Positions 29,948 through 37,330 of a stretch of 64,000 bases of DNA are shown one piece after another; within the stretch, counting starts at the first letter, position 1, and each line of letters opens with the position of its first letter. The stretch spans positions 29,503 through 93,502 of the forward strand of contig JBBIKC010000005.1 of the NCBI GenBank assembly GCA_037445635.1, written 5' to 3'. This DNA is from JBFMCC01 sp037445635 (GTDB taxonomy: Bacteria > Chloroflexota > Anaerolineae > Anaerolineales > Villigracilaceae). A program made the position numbers and the translations under genes. The notes below the pieces were generated by a model, which was not told the origin of the DNA, ran no database searches, and worked only from the letters and a program-made list of their open reading frames with translations.

Positions 29948-32207
29948 GTATACAGGCTGGCTACTCGATATTTATTCCCATCCCGAACGCGGGGTCGTTC
30001 TCTGGCTGATCTGTGATGATGGTCAGCGGCGATGCTTGCGGCAGGACCTGCACGTTACATTTTACGCGGCTGGACGGTCCCACCGACTGCGGGATTTGTG
30101 GAAGTTTCTTGCAGACCAGCCAATCAGAATTGAGTTATCGCGCACCGAACGCAGGGATTTATTCGTTGGCCCAACCGTTGTACTGGCCGCCTCGCTCGAA
30201 ACCCCTTCCGCGCTTCCGTTGCTTTTCCAAACACTAACCAAATTATTCCCTGACCTGACCTTTTATGATGCTGATTTACACGTTTCGCTTCGCCACGCGG
30301 CAGAGTATGGGACATTTCCTTTAGCGCGTTGTCATATCCTTGTAGACGAACAGAATTTTATTCACGAGATCAACGTACTGGATTCCAAATGGGATATTGA
30401 CCATGAAGCCGCGCCGTTGCGAATTCTCACCATTGAACCCGATGTTGACCCCATGCACGACCAGCCGAAAAGGATATATTTTCAAGCAAAGCGAAATTCA
30501 ATTACATTCGATCTGGAAAAAGCAAGCTTGAATTTGGGATTTGTAAGTTATCTCCTCAAACAAGATGACCCCGATCTAATCATTACCTCACACGGGGATA
30601 CATGGCTTTTACCATTGCTTCTAAAATTATCGGATGAACAAAAGCGACCCTTACCGTTCAACCGCGATCCAAGCGCAGAAATTCGCCGGAAGGGAGAACG
30701 AAGTTATTTTGCCTACAATCAGATAATCTATCGCGGGCAGCAACTCCATCTGGCGGGAAGAATACACATTGACACGACTAATACCGTGATGTACGGCGAT
30801 TATGGTATTGACGGCGTACTTGAAATGGCGAGAGTAACATCCGTGCCCATACAAACCGCCGCGCGTGTTTCGCCAGGTACGGGCATCTCAGCAATGCAAA
30901 TCGTTACCGCATTGGAAAATGAGATCCTTGTACCACTACGCAAAGAGCAGACCGAAAAACCAAAGACTACATCCGAATTATTTCACGATGATATGGGCGG
31001 AACAGTGTACGACCCGATTGTCGGATTGCATAATGACGTTGCAGAAGTTGATTTCTTTTCGATGTACCCAAGTATCATGGTGAAATTCAATATCTCGCCC
31101 GAAACAGTAAACACGTTCAAACCCACTGCAGACTTGGTGGCCCGATTGGAAAACATGACCGAAGATAAAGAACCTGGATTGATTCCCCGAACGCTTGCGC
31201 CATTGCTCCAAAAGAGATACGAACTGAAAAAACAATTGCTCACGTTGTTACGTTGGGATTGCAGGCGCAAAACCTACAAGGCGCGCACCGCCGCGCACAA
31301 ATGGTTATTGGTAACCTGCTTCGGATATCTTGGATATAAAAATGCTCGCTTCGGAAAGATCGAAGCGCACGAAGCGGTGACCGCCTACGGGCGCGAGGTG
31401 CTGTTACGCGCCAAAGAAGCCGCTGAAGATTTGGGTTTTCGTGTGTTGCATCTATACATTGACGGGATGTGGGTTTACAAAGCGGGCTGTAAAAAGGCTG
31501 GGGATTTTGAACCAATCTTAAACGAAATCAAGAAGCGGACAGGTCTCCCGATTGCGCTGGACGGTGTTTACAAATGGATTGCATTTTTGCCATCCCGTCA
31601 GAATAAGAAGATAGCCGTCCCCAATCGGTATTTTGGCGTGTTTCAGGACGGAGAAATCAAGACGCGCGGCATCGAAACGCGCCGCCACGATACACCCGCA
31701 TTCATTCGGGAAACGCAAATGCAGATTTTGGAAATCCTTGCAAGTGCCGACAATGCGGAAAGCCTACAAGATTGTCTGCCTGAAATCCGCGAATTGATCT
31801 GCGAAAAACAAAGAGAATTACGTTCGAGTTGTGTGCCTCTTGAAAAATTGATTGTGCGGCAGACCGTGAGCAAAAAATTGACCGAGTATCTTGCCCCCGT
31901 GCCAGCGTTCAGCGCGTTGGAGCAGCTGGAACGCGCAGGGAAGACGCTTCGCTTGGGGCAGACGATACGTTTGATTTACACATTGGATTTACCGCGCGCC
32001 CACGCATGGGACGCGCCGAACAAGTTGAACCCGCATAGAGTAAACATCAAACGTTACCGCCGCCTGCTCGACCGTGCAGTTGATACCGTTTTACAGCCGA
32101 TCACCAACGGGGATGATTTTTGGCTTACAGGTGCAAGACAACTTGCCTACGAATTGCCGCCCTCGATGACCCTTATTTCTTCTTCGGTCAGCCCATACAA
32201 CCCATAG
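29940..32207 (+). CDS. Family-B DNA polymerase, PolB2/Dpo2-like
   Basis: 755 aa. Polymerase motif A is intact (EVDFFSMYPSIMVKF, Asp 371), motif B is KWLLVTCFGYLGYKNARFG (from Lys 454), but motif C reads YIDGMW (506-511) where active enzymes have YxDTDS, so the second catalytic Asp is replaced by Met. The exonuclease domain is also degenerate: motif Exo I reads LTIEPD instead of DIE. This combination is known in the archaeal PolB2 (Dpo2) group, once thought inactive and later implicated in lesion bypass. It is the last gene of the three-gene unit and its 3' end overlaps a restriction-methylase relic on the other strand. Confidence 0.8.
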   Translation: MNEYTGWLLDIYSHPERGVVLWLICDDGQRRCLRQDLHVTFYAAGRSHRLRDLWKFLADQPIRIELSRTERRDLFVGPTVVLAASLETPSALPLLFQTLTKLFPDLTFYDADLHVSLRHAAEYGTFPLARCHILVDEQNFIHEINVLDSKWDIDHEAAPLRILTIEPDVDPMHDQPKRIYFQAKRNSITFDLEKASLNLGFVSYLLKQDDPDLIITSHGDTWLLPLLLKLSDEQKRPLPFNRDPSAEIRRKGERSYFAYNQIIYRGQQLHLAGRIHIDTTNTVMYGDYGIDGVLEMARVTSVPIQTAARVSPGTGISAMQIVTALENEILVPLRKEQTEKPKTTSELFHDDMGGTVYDPIVGLHNDVAEVDFFSMYPSIMVKFNISPETVNTFKPTADLVARLENMTEDKEPGLIPRTLAPLLQKRYELKKQLLTLLRWDCRRKTYKARTAAHKWLLVTCFGYLGYKNARFGKIEAHEAVTAYGREVLLRAKEAAEDLGFRVLHLYIDGMWVYKAGCKKAGDFEPILNEIKKRTGLPIALDGVYKWIAFLPSRQNKKIAVPNRYFGVFQDGEIKTRGIETRRHDTPAFIRETQMQILEILASADNAESLQDCLPEIRELICEKQRELRSSCVPLEKLIVRQTVSKKLTEYLAPVPAFSALEQLERAGKTLRLGQTIRLIYTLDLPRAHAWDAPNKLNPHRVNIKRYRRLLDRAVDTVLQPITNGDDFWLTGARQLAYELPPSMTLISSSVSPYNP

Positions 32208-32374
32208 ACGCGCGGATCAATCTCCGAATCCGTCTTTTTGATTTCGCGGTCTAGGTTGCGGGCGCGGTCTAAATCTTCTTCTGGCTTCACGGCTTGACGT
32301 TCTTTTTGTGGGGCAAGCATTTTTTCGACGAGCTTTACAATCTCATCGTGTGCGGATTTCTCCTTCGATATCAA
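32147..32374 (-). pseudogene. 3' relic of a DNA methylase/type IIG gene
   Basis: About 75 codons that match the C-terminal tail of Eco57I-like or BREX-type N6-adenine DNA methyltransferases: AHDEIVKLVEKMLAPQKERQ, a charged helix, then DPRVYGLYGLTEEEIRVIEG before the stop. There is an in-frame stop a short way upstream and no catalytic domain. It overlaps the polymerase 3' end by 61 bp. It looks like a displaced gene end rather than a functional gene. Confidence 0.65.
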
Positions 32375-32422
32375 GGCAGTTGCTGTATCTTGGAGATCTC
32401 AAAGATAAAGGAGCACGGCTGG

Positions 32423-32493
32423 CTCTTCTACCCCTTCCACACCTTGAAATCCTTCAAAATCGAACCGCCCAAAAACTCGCGCACGATGGAATT
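32423..32493 (-). repeat. Second copy of the uridine-kinase gene 3' end
   Basis: 71 bp identical but for one base to 33172-33242, the last part of the uridine-kinase-like gene including its stop codon and 5 bp after it. The two copies are direct repeats 749 bp apart and flank hicAB. Beyond the repeat the reading frame diverges completely. It resembles the duplicated end left by an insertion. Confidence 0.88.
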
Positions 32494-32520
32494 CTTGGAG
32501 TAGGCGAAAAAACCGGCTTC

Positions 32521-32548
32521 TTGACAGCAATATCAATAGTGGTATCAT
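32521..32548 (+). promoter_or_regulatory. Leaderless promoter of hicA
   Basis: TTGACA (32521-32526), a 16-nt spacer, TATCAT (32543-32548), then 6 nt to the GTG at 32555. No ribosome site. The promoter starts 27 bp after the repeat, so the cassette carries its own promoter. Confidence 0.7.
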
Positions 32549-32554
32549 CTGAGT

Positions 32555-32815
32555 GTGGCAAAGGTCGAAGACATCCTCGCAAAGATGCGCCGCAATCCCA
32601 AGGGCGTCGGTTTTCAAGACCTCTGCAAAGTGTGTGATGTCTACTTTGGCGAGCCGCGCCAAAAGGCCAGCAGTCATCGCATCTATAAAACTCCCTGGCA
32701 GGGCGACCCGCGAGTCAACATCCAAAACGACAAAGGAATGGCAAAAGCCTACCAGGTAAGACAAGTATTGAAAGCCATCGAACGATTGGAAGAGGAAAGC
32801 CATGCTCAGAAATGA
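32555..32815 (+). CDS. hicA: HicA-family toxin (mRNA interferase)
   Basis: 86 aa, GTG start fixed by the leaderless promoter. The double-stranded-RNA-binding-like fold of HicA is recognisable by the catalytic-His region SSHRIYKTPWQGDP and the following VNIQND. The N-terminus (VEDILAKMRRNPKGVGFQDL) and C-terminal helix (AYQVRQVLKAIERLEE) fit the longer HicA variants. It should cleave mRNA when free of HicB. Overlaps hicB by 14 bp. Confidence 0.85.
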   Translation: MAKVEDILAKMRRNPKGVGFQDLCKVCDVYFGEPRQKASSHRIYKTPWQGDPRVNIQNDKGMAKAYQVRQVLKAIERLEEESHAQK

Positions 32816-33137
32816 CCGCTATACCTACCGTGTGACCTGGTCGGACGAGGACAACGAATACGTTGGCCTGTGCGCCGAGTTTCCGAGTTTAAGCTGGCTG
32901 GAGCCCACTCCCGAGGACGCGCTGCGCGGAATCCGTCAGGTGGTGGCAGAGGCTGTGGCAGATATGAAGGCGAATGGAGAAGAGATTCCCGAACCCCTCG
33001 CCGTCAGGAAATACAGCGGAAAGTTCATGGTGCGCATCCCCCCAGATTTGCATCGCCGCCTGGCAATCGAGGCGGCGGAGGCGGGAGTCAGTTTGAATCG
33101 CATCGCCAGCGACAAACTCAGCCGACAGGAGTTGTAA
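32802..33137 (+). CDS. hicB: HicB-family antitoxin
   Basis: 111 aa. An N-terminal degenerate RNase-H-like HicB domain (YRVTWSDEDNEYVGLCAEFP, with the aspartate-rich start) is followed by a C-terminal ribbon-helix-helix-type DNA-binding part (FMVRIPPDLHRRLAIEAAEA then NRIASDKL). It neutralises HicA and represses the operon. The 14-bp overlap with hicA indicates coupled translation. Confidence 0.9.
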   Translation: MLRNDRYTYRVTWSDEDNEYVGLCAEFPSLSWLEPTPEDALRGIRQVVAEAVADMKANGEEIPEPLAVRKYSGKFMVRIPPDLHRRLAIEAAEAGVSLNRIASDKLSRQEL

Positions 33138-33140
33138 CAC

Positions 33141-33173
33141 AGAGACCAGGTTTCTTGAAGAAACCTGGTCTCT
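33141..33173. terminator. Strong hairpin between hicB and udk-like gene
   Basis: Perfect 14-bp arms AGAGACCAGGTTTC and GAAACCTGGTCTCT around TTGAA. No T-run on either side, so termination is uncertain. It lies exactly at the right-hand copy of the 71-bp direct repeat. Confidence 0.55.
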
Positions 33174-33176
33174 CTT

Positions 33177-34886
33177 CTACCCCTTCCACACCTTGAAATC
33201 CTTCAAAATCGAACCGCCCAAAAACTCGCGCACAATGGAATTTTCGGGGATCAAATCAATATCCTCGATCGGCAAAATCCATTCGAGCAGGGCCAGCAGG
33301 CGCTTGGCCTCGATGTATTCGGGCTTGCCGTAGGGCACCTGTCTCAGCAGGGGCTCGGCCAGCGGCTTGAGCGCGGCCAGTTCGTACACCAGCGCCGAGT
33401 TGAACATCACGTCGCAGTGCTCCTGGAACGGGAAGATGTATTCCTTCTCGCCGCGCGTCACCGACTCCCAGCGCGAGAGAGTCTGCGCGGCGGTGTAGCC
33501 GCGCTCGCGCGCGTCGCGCACGATGCGCCGCAGGAGGCGCGTGTCGGTGGTGGAGACGCGGTTGTGGCGGTCGAGGTTGAGCTGAGTCAGGGCTGAGACG
33601 TAGACTTTGAAGGCGCGCCCGGCCAGGGGTCCGGGGATGAGGCGGGGATTGAGTCCGTGGATGCCTTCGAGGATGATGATCTGCCCGCGGCGCAGGTCGA
33701 TCGTCTCGCCCGCCTCGCGTCGCCCGGACTTGAAGTTGAAGCGCGGCAAACGCACCTTTTCCCCGTTGACGAGTTTCTCCAGGTGGTCGGCCAGCAGGGG
33801 CAGGTCGAGGGTTTCGAGCGCCTCGAAGTTGTAATTGCCATTGGCGTCGCGCGGCGTGTCCTCGCGGTTCACGAAATAATTGTCGAGTTCGAGCGGGAAG
33901 GGCGAGACGCCGTGCGCCAGCAGTTGGATGGTGAGGCGGCGCGAGAAGGTGGTCTTGCCCGAAGAGGACGGACCCGCGATGAGCACGAGGCGCACGTCGC
34001 CGCGTTCGGCGATCTGACCTGCGATCTGCGCCACGAGTTGTTCGTGCAGGGCCTCGGAGACGAGGATGACCTCGTCGGCGCGGCCCTCGGCGATGGCGTC
34101 GTTCAGCGAACCGACGTTGCCGATGCCGAGGCGCGTCAGCCAGTCGCCGTATTGACGAAAAGCGGTCAGCAGTTTGGGATAATCGGGCGAGGGCGCGAGG
34201 GCCGTGGGGTCGGCGCGGCGCGGGAAGCGCAGGGTGAATCCGCCGTTGACCGGCAGGAGGTCGAACCAGCGCAAATAACCCGTGGACGGCACCATGTAAC
34301 CGTGATGGTAATCGAGGTGGTCGCCGAGGCGGTACAGCGTGACATAGTCCTTGCGGCGGTGCTGGAGGAGGTGAACCTTATCGAGATAGCCGCGTTTGCG
34401 GAAATGCTCGATAGCCTCGGCCAGCGGCACCTCTCGCCGCTCGAAGGGACGGTCGGCCGCGACCAGTTCACGCATGTGGCTGCCGAGGGCCTCCAATTCG
34501 GATTTGGATAGAGATCCGCGTCCGCTCACCTGACAATAATAGCCGCCGAACGAGACCGAGTGGTCAATCGTCAGTTTGGCTTTGGGGAACAGGTCGCTGA
34601 AGGCCATCTCCAGCAGGAAGGTCAGCGAACGGCGGTAGATGCGCGAGCCGTCCTCGCTGGACATGGTAACGGGCGCGGCGGTCGAATCGATCTCGATGGG
34701 ATAGGTCAACTCGTGCAGTTCGTTGTTGACGATGGCGCCCATTAGCGGATCGTTTGGAGACGCGACGACCTTGAGGAACTCCCCCACCGCCGCCCCGCGC
34801 GGACCCGCGATCACGCGGCCGTCCGCGAGGTGGACTTCCACTTCGGCGCGGGGTTCAACGAGACGAAAAGATGATTTCTTGCTCAT
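33177..34886 (-). CDS. Uridine kinase-like protein with TGS/ThrRS-like N-terminus
   Basis: 569 aa from the ATG at 34886 (MSKKSSFRLVEPRAEVEVHL); a further 93 codons upstream are in frame but look non-coding. The N-terminal half resembles the TGS and editing-like domains of threonyl-tRNA synthetase (ADGRVIAGPRGAAVGEFLKV; LTIDHSVSFGGYYCQV). The C-terminal half is a P-loop phosphoribulokinase/uridine kinase (GPSSSGKTTFSRRL, LDNYFVNREDTP, LEGIHGLNPRL). This fused architecture is a known family of uncertain substrate. Its 3' end is duplicated beyond hicAB. The 217 bp upstream hold only repeat-like GC-rich words. Confidence 0.88.
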   Translation of the reverse strand: MSKKSSFRLVEPRAEVEVHLADGRVIAGPRGAAVGEFLKVVASPNDPLMGAIVNNELHELTYPIEIDSTAAPVTMSSEDGSRIYRRSLTFLLEMAFSDLFPKAKLTIDHSVSFGGYYCQVSGRGSLSKSELEALGSHMRELVAADRPFERREVPLAEAIEHFRKRGYLDKVHLLQHRRKDYVTLYRLGDHLDYHHGYMVPSTGYLRWFDLLPVNGGFTLRFPRRADPTALAPSPDYPKLLTAFRQYGDWLTRLGIGNVGSLNDAIAEGRADEVILVSEALHEQLVAQIAGQIAERGDVRLVLIAGPSSSGKTTFSRRLTIQLLAHGVSPFPLELDNYFVNREDTPRDANGNYNFEALETLDLPLLADHLEKLVNGEKVRLPRFNFKSGRREAGETIDLRRGQIIILEGIHGLNPRLIPGPLAGRAFKVYVSALTQLNLDRHNRVSTTDTRLLRRIVRDARERGYTAAQTLSRWESVTRGEKEYIFPFQEHCDVMFNSALVYELAALKPLAEPLLRQVPYGKPEYIEAKRLLALLEWILPIEDIDLIPENSIVREFLGGSILKDFKVWKG

Positions 34887-35103
34887 AGGGTTTCTTGAAG
34901 AGAGACGGGATTGTATCACCAATTTTCGTTTATCGCCCTGAGCGGACGCTGAGCAAAGCGAAGCGGGAGACGAAGGGCGGTTTGCCTGGAAGTTTTGCGT
35001 CTCGTCTGCGGCTTTTGGCGAACCCAAAAGCCTCCGCTCGACGCGATGATATGTCAGGCTACATTGATAATCTTCAAAATCTCGCATTACTGCGTAAGGT
35101 AAG

Positions 35104-37242
35104 TTACCCAGCAAACGCCGACTCCCATTCGGCAAACGATTGGGGCACATCGCCTTCAAAACCAAAGAATGTCCAAAAGACAGCCTGTGACTGGTCTGCT
35201 TCCAGCATCACGGAGACGGCGGGTTCCTTGTGACCGTAATAGCGCGAGCGCCAGCCGCGTGTGCTGTTCGGGTCGCCGCGCACGATGGAGAGACTCGATT
35301 GGCCTTCCACCATCCCAATCTGCATTTGAAGATTCATGATTCCAAGCGGCAGGATGAAAGCGCCTCGCTCATCGTTGACAGGTGCAGGCTCCTGCACACC
35401 AAAGCCGCTAAGCAGCCAGTGAAGCGCGTAATGGTGAGGCTGTCTGGCGGTGAGACGGTCCACGATCAGCCAGCGGTCTCCATTCAATGCCATGACCGTG
35501 CGCCTGTGAGTCACAGGATCGGGCAGGCGGGTGTACCCATCGTGCTCGCCCTGCCAGAGTTTCTCGTCGTGACGAAGCACTCTGCCCTTCGCCCAATCCG
35601 TCCACGTGAAGCGGCTGATCATCCTCATCTGGTCTTTGCCGTCCACGATGACCGTGTTATGGGCAGACGTGCGCGCCAGTCCGTTGTGCCACATCCCTTC
35701 GCCGCTGTAGAGATACGTCCCCGCGTCGCAGGCGATGTTCTGGCCGCGAATCCACAAGTCCACGTGCAGTTGGTCCGCGTGGGAGGGGCGGGCGCGGAAG
35801 TCCGTGCAGCGGATGACGGCCTTGCTGTCCGCGCCGCGGAGGAGGTAAACGCCACCTTGAGGGAAGGATGATTGGGCTGTCCCCCTCACCCCAACCCTCT
35901 CCCTGCTCCCTTCGGGAGTGCTTCGCGAGGAGAGGGGGTACGCACTGCACAACCAGAATACATCCTCATCCCATGCACCAGATTCAAACAGCAGTTCTCC
36001 CTTCGTCAAATACCAGCCCAATTGCAGCAGCGGACGATAATCGTTGAAGTCGCAGTTATTCAGCGGCAAGACCAGCGCGCCGTCGTTCGAGCCGTAGAGG
36101 GGCATTTGACCTGTCTCTGGGTCAACGAGTTGGAAGAGGTAGGCGATGGAATTGGCAATAGAGTTTTGTAGTTGGGTGGAGAATGGTGAATGATGAATTT
36201 CACCTAACCGAATCGCGTAAAGATAGACATGCAGAATAAAACGGTGATAATTCAACGAATACATCGAGTAACTGCCGTCGGGGAAGATCTGCGCCGCGGC
36301 TTCCTGCTCGAGCAGTTTGCGTCCCGTTGAAAGATATTTTTCCGCGTCTTTCAATTCGGGGAAGAGCAGACCCGTCAGCCACAGTCCCAGCGCCTCGCTG
36401 ATGATGTGATTGCCGCGCGTGAAGAGGGCGAAGTCCGTGTTGCGGCAGATCCGTTGCGCCTGCGCGGCGATGAACGCGGTCAATTGTGCGAGGCGTTGAG
36501 GCGTGGACGCGGGAGAATCAACAAAGCCGTACAGGCCAAAGCACCAGGCCATGATTCGCAAGGCGATCTCCTGACCGTCCATCCAGTTGGAGCCTGTGTT
36601 GGGAGGATTGTGTTCCGCCCAATCGAGAACCAGCGTCCAGAATGCTTCAGGATAACGCTCATCGCGAGAGGCGGCGTAGGCGCGGACGAGGGTGTAAACA
36701 AAACCGAAGCGATTGGCCTCCCAGATGAATTTGATGTCCACACCCGCGTCATCGGAGATTTGTGACCAGTGTCTGTCCGCGGACAGTTCGATTCCTGTGA
36801 CAGGGTCTTCGTGCCAGTTGGGAGGGAAGCCTGTTTTGTGAAACGCGTGGGAGAAATATTTCAATTCGCCCGATAAGATGCGGTTGGCTTCGTCAATGAC
36901 AGTTTGTTTGTTCCAAATCTGCGCCTCGTCTCCGCTTGGTCTCGATACGAGCGAGAAAATCGCTCGCTCTACTCGACCACCGCTCCGCTCGGCGCGATGA
37001 GGGTGAAGATCAAAAAAGAACGCGGGGGAGTTTTGCTTCCGCCAGAGCGCGTAGGCCTCGGGCTCGGAGGGGATGTCCGCTTTCAGCCATGTTCCGAGCG
37101 GACGATCCGTCCATGCGAAGCGCGGCATCTGCAAACCGAGCAGTCCCGCGCGGCGGCGAAACGCGTAGGCGGCGCGAAAGGCCGACCAGCGGAATCCAAG
37201 CGTTCGGTAGAGCGAAACGAGCGTCCGAAGTTTCGTCAACAT
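35104..37242 (-). CDS. Heparinase II/III family protein
   Basis: 712 aa. An alpha/alpha-toroid N-terminal half (HYALHWLLSG is late; GNHIISEALGLWLTGLLFPE and SYSMYSLNYHRFILH sit in the toroid with candidate catalytic Asn, Tyr and His) and a C-terminal beta-sandwich (RPSHADQLHVDLWIRGQNIACDAGTYLY). Such proteins cleave uronate-containing polysaccharides and are frequent in exopolysaccharide clusters, where they may trim the nascent chain. Two repeat elements are translated within it: about 25 residues after residue 50 or so, and another 20 just before the sandwich. Confidence 0.85.
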   Translation of the reverse strand: MLTKLRTLVSLYRTLGFRWSAFRAAYAFRRRAGLLGLQMPRFAWTDRPLGTWLKADIPSEPEAYALWRKQNSPAFFFDLHPHRAERSGGRVERAIFSLVSRPSGDEAQIWNKQTVIDEANRILSGELKYFSHAFHKTGFPPNWHEDPVTGIELSADRHWSQISDDAGVDIKFIWEANRFGFVYTLVRAYAASRDERYPEAFWTLVLDWAEHNPPNTGSNWMDGQEIALRIMAWCFGLYGFVDSPASTPQRLAQLTAFIAAQAQRICRNTDFALFTRGNHIISEALGLWLTGLLFPELKDAEKYLSTGRKLLEQEAAAQIFPDGSYSMYSLNYHRFILHVYLYAIRLGEIHHSPFSTQLQNSIANSIAYLFQLVDPETGQMPLYGSNDGALVLPLNNCDFNDYRPLLQLGWYLTKGELLFESGAWDEDVFWLCSAYPLSSRSTPEGSRERVGVRGTAQSSFPQGGVYLLRGADSKAVIRCTDFRARPSHADQLHVDLWIRGQNIACDAGTYLYSGEGMWHNGLARTSAHNTVIVDGKDQMRMISRFTWTDWAKGRVLRHDEKLWQGEHDGYTRLPDPVTHRRTVMALNGDRWLIVDRLTARQPHHYALHWLLSGFGVQEPAPVNDERGAFILPLGIMNLQMQIGMVEGQSSLSIVRGDPNSTRGWRSRYYGHKEPAVSVMLEADQSQAVFWTFFGFEGDVPQSFAEWESAFAG
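35881..35939. repeat. In-frame palindromic repeat in heparinase gene (C)
   Basis: Arms ACCCTCTCC and GGAGAGGGGGT with an inner CTCCCTTCGGGAG hairpin. This type of element is usually intergenic. Here it is read through as LSSRSTPEGSRERVGVRG. Confidence 0.65.
36932..37000. repeat. In-frame palindromic repeat in heparinase gene (N)
   Basis: GGTCTCGATACGAGCGA near the left and TCGCTCTACTCGACC near the right form an imperfect long palindrome. It is read through in the N-terminal part as ERSGGRVERAIFSLVSRPSG. Confidence 0.65.
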
Positions 37243-37258
37243 TGTACAAGGAATTCAA

Positions 37259-37330
37259 ACACAAAGGGCACAAAGTACACAAAGGAGGGAAAAGGCTTTA
37301 CGTTGTGCCCTTCGTGTCCTTCGTGTTTAA
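37259..37330. repeat. Word-repeat patch at wecA-like gene 3' end
   Basis: Words CACAAAGG and its relatives on the left are mirrored by CCTTCGTG words on the right, so the stretch can fold back on itself. It covers the last ten codons and stop of the transferase gene (tail NTKDTKGTT) and the intergenic gap. Confidence 0.65.

Noticed and set aside
33177..35165. A 93-codon longer N-terminus for the uridine-kinase-like protein
   Set aside because: The extension covers repeat-like GC-rich words and the probable promoter (TACAAT near 34910); the family starts at the ATG at 34886.
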